This document shows, in pieces, positions 5,821 to 6,559 of a stretch of 6,559 nt of DNA. The DNA comes from Nanobdellota archaeon (GTDB lineage Archaea; Nanobdellota; Nanobdellia; Pacearchaeales; GW2011-AR1). Location of the stretch: the NCBI GenBank assembly GCA_020056045.1, contig JAGVIM010000062.1, forward strand, positions 1 to 6,559, written 5' to 3'. Made by a program: the position numbers and the translations under genes. The notes under the pieces are model-generated. The model was not told where the DNA came from and did not search any database. It saw only the letters and a program-made list of their open reading frames with translations. How positions within the stretch are numbered: position 1 is the first letter of the stretch; the number at the start of each line of letters is the position of its first letter.

Positions 5821-5857
5821 ATTTATATATACTTGTTTTTCTTTAAGTTTATATAAA
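5821..5857 (+). promoter_or_regulatory. One or two TATA-like boxes for oapC
   Basis: TTTATATA (5822-5829) would place initiation near 5850, giving a leader of about 25 nt. TTTATATAAA (5848-5857) is centred about 23 bp before the ATG at 5876 and predicts a leaderless mRNA. No SD is present before the ATG, which favours the second box, but both may be used. Confidence 0.5.
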
Positions 5858-5875
5858 AAGAGAGTTATTTTAAAA

Positions 5876-6331
5876 ATGCCGCATCAATGTGTTCACTGTG
5901 GAGAAATTTATCCAGATGCAGCCCCTGAATTATTAAAAGGATGCAAATGTAGCAGTAAGTTTTTCTATTATGTTAAAAAAGAGAAATTAGAAGAAATAAA
6001 TAAAGAAGTTCAGGATACAATATTTGCACTAAGTAATGCTGATAAGGTTCAAATTGAAAAAGATATTAGGGAAATAACTGGAACTACAGAAGACTTGGAC
6101 AAACCAGTTATCCTTGATTTAGAATCAATAAGAGTGATAAAACCTGGAAAATATGAAATAGATATTGTTAATTTATTTTCAAAAAGAAGGCCTTTAATAT
6201 ACAGACTTGAAGAAGGAAAATATCTTATTGATTTAAGTGACACTGTAAATGTAAACAAGGAAGAAATTAATAAAAAAATAAGAGATCCTGGTTCTACTGA
6301 CAATAGTACTGAAGATAGTTTTGAAAATTAA
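5876..6331 (+). CDS. oapC: Zinc-ribbon protein OapC (DUF2072 family)
   Basis: A 151-residue protein. The ATG at 5876 is chosen over an in-frame TTG at 5783 because family members begin directly with the zinc ribbon ([14 protein letters not shown]). Ligands are C5, C8, C23 and C25; the second knuckle is a short CKC rather than the more usual CxxC. A charged central linker (about 34-77) is followed by a conserved-looking C-terminal unit, [38 protein letters not shown], matching what I recall of the DUF2072 C-terminal domain. The tail is acidic and low-complexity ([12 protein letters not shown]). The family is archaeal and occurs near the OapA-type GTPase and OapB; a nucleic-acid or protein-binding role is inferred from the zinc ribbon. 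Here it is separated from oapB by three small membrane genes and has its own promoter. Confidence 0.86.
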   Translation: MPHQCVHCGEIYPDAAPELLKGCKCSSKFFYYVKKEKLEEINKEVQDTIFALSNADKVQIEKDIREITGTTEDLDKPVILDLESIRVIKPGKYEIDIVNLFSKRRPLIYRLEEGKYLIDLSDTVNVNKEEINKKIRDPGSTDNSTEDSFEN

Positions 6332-6366
6332 AAATACAAAGATCAATTTTATAGATAATACAAAGA

Positions 6367-6374
6367 TTTATAAT
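6367..6374 (+). promoter_or_regulatory. TATA-like box for the thioredoxin gene
   Basis: TTTATAAT is centred about 25 bp before the ATG at 6396, and no SD lies between. This predicts a leaderless thioredoxin mRNA independent of oapC. Confidence 0.5.
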
Positions 6375-6395
6375 CAAATTTTAATTAAAAATAAA

Positions 6396-6559
6396 ATGGT
6401 AACTGAAATAAGTGAAAGTAATTTTGAAAAAGAAGTTGTTGAATCAAAGATTCCTGTAATTATTGATTTTTTTGCTGATTGGTGCGGACCATGTCAAATG
6501 ATAAAACCTATTTTTGAAAAAATAAGCAGTGATTATAAAGGAAAATTAAATTTTGTTAA
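6396..6559 (+). CDS. trxA: Thioredoxin, 5' part only (cut by window end)
   Basis: The first 54 codons are present and the frame runs off the window. The sequence opens [20 protein letters not shown] and continues [23 protein letters not shown], with the canonical redox-active WCGPC at 29-33 and the downstream proline-containing helix. Thioredoxins reduce cytoplasmic disulfides via the two active-site cysteines. A full-length protein is normally about 105-110 residues, so roughly half is missing, including the cis-proline loop. The symbol is given by family; several paralogues often occur. Confidence 0.92.
   Translation, partial: MVTEISESNFEKEVVESKIPVIIDFFADWCGPCQMIKPIFEKISSDYKGKLNFV

Noticed and set aside
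5783..5875. TTG start extending OapC by 31 residues
   Set aside because: It would read through the predicted promoter boxes. The family begins at the zinc ribbon, which starts at the ATG at 5876.
6049..6303. 84-residue minus-strand ORF inside oapC
   Set aside because: It is a shadow of the conserved C-terminal part of oapC. Its apparent hydrophobicity comes from reading A-rich codons in antisense.
1..6559. CRISPR array, insertion sequence, tRNA or rRNA gene
   Set aside because: No regularly spaced repeats, no transposase, no terminal inverted repeats with target duplication, and no tRNA cloverleaf or rRNA signature was found on either strand by eye.

Overview
The window is strongly A+T-rich. 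It looks like chromosomal DNA from a small-genome DPANN-type archaeon, probably in the Woesearchaeota/Pacearchaeota range. The pointers are archaeal TATA-like boxes about 25 bp upstream of several start codons (leaderless arrangement), a set of genes resembling the archaeal OapA/OapB/OapC families, and large N-glycosylation-rich, membrane-anchored surface proteins. These have short cytoplasmic helical tails of a type I associate with DPANN genomes. The taxonomic call is inference; there is no rRNA or universal marker here.

Left part (about 94-3718, + strand): two tightly linked genes for exported, membrane-anchored surface proteins. The first is a 295-residue cysteine-rich protein with a signal peptide and a C-terminal membrane helix. 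The second is a 911-residue protein with a signal peptide, a PKD-like beta-sandwich, a coiled-coil stretch, a small Cys/Asp metal-binding-like motif, one membrane helix and a cytoplasmic tail. They are one base apart and very likely co-transcribed.

Middle part (3719-5418, + strand): an Era-like small GTPase (OapA family), then an OapB/DUF2073 protein, then a three-helix membrane protein whose start is 4 bp after the oapB stop. The first two genes each have their own TATA-like box and an unusually structured leader. The oapA leader is the most striking element of the window. The first 16 bases of the coding sequence are duplicated 68 bp upstream, where they begin a 25-codon upstream ORF that terminates just inside oapA. 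A complementary segment between the two copies could pair with either one, giving a possible two-state RNA switch over the oapA ribosome binding site and start codon.

Right part (5419-6559): a convergent gap, then a minus-strand pair of tiny membrane-protein genes (60 and 35 residues) overlapping by ATGA. The upstream member lies too close to its TATA box to have a leader. Divergent from it is oapC, a zinc-ribbon protein, followed by the beginning of a thioredoxin gene (WCGPC active site) cut by the window end.

In Haloferax the oapA-oapB-oapC genes are named for their position next to the main replication origin, and their molecular role is not well defined. Here the three are near each other but oapC is separated from oapB by three small membrane-protein genes, two of them on the opposite strand. 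I see no Orc1/Cdc6 gene and no recognisable origin recognition boxes in this window.
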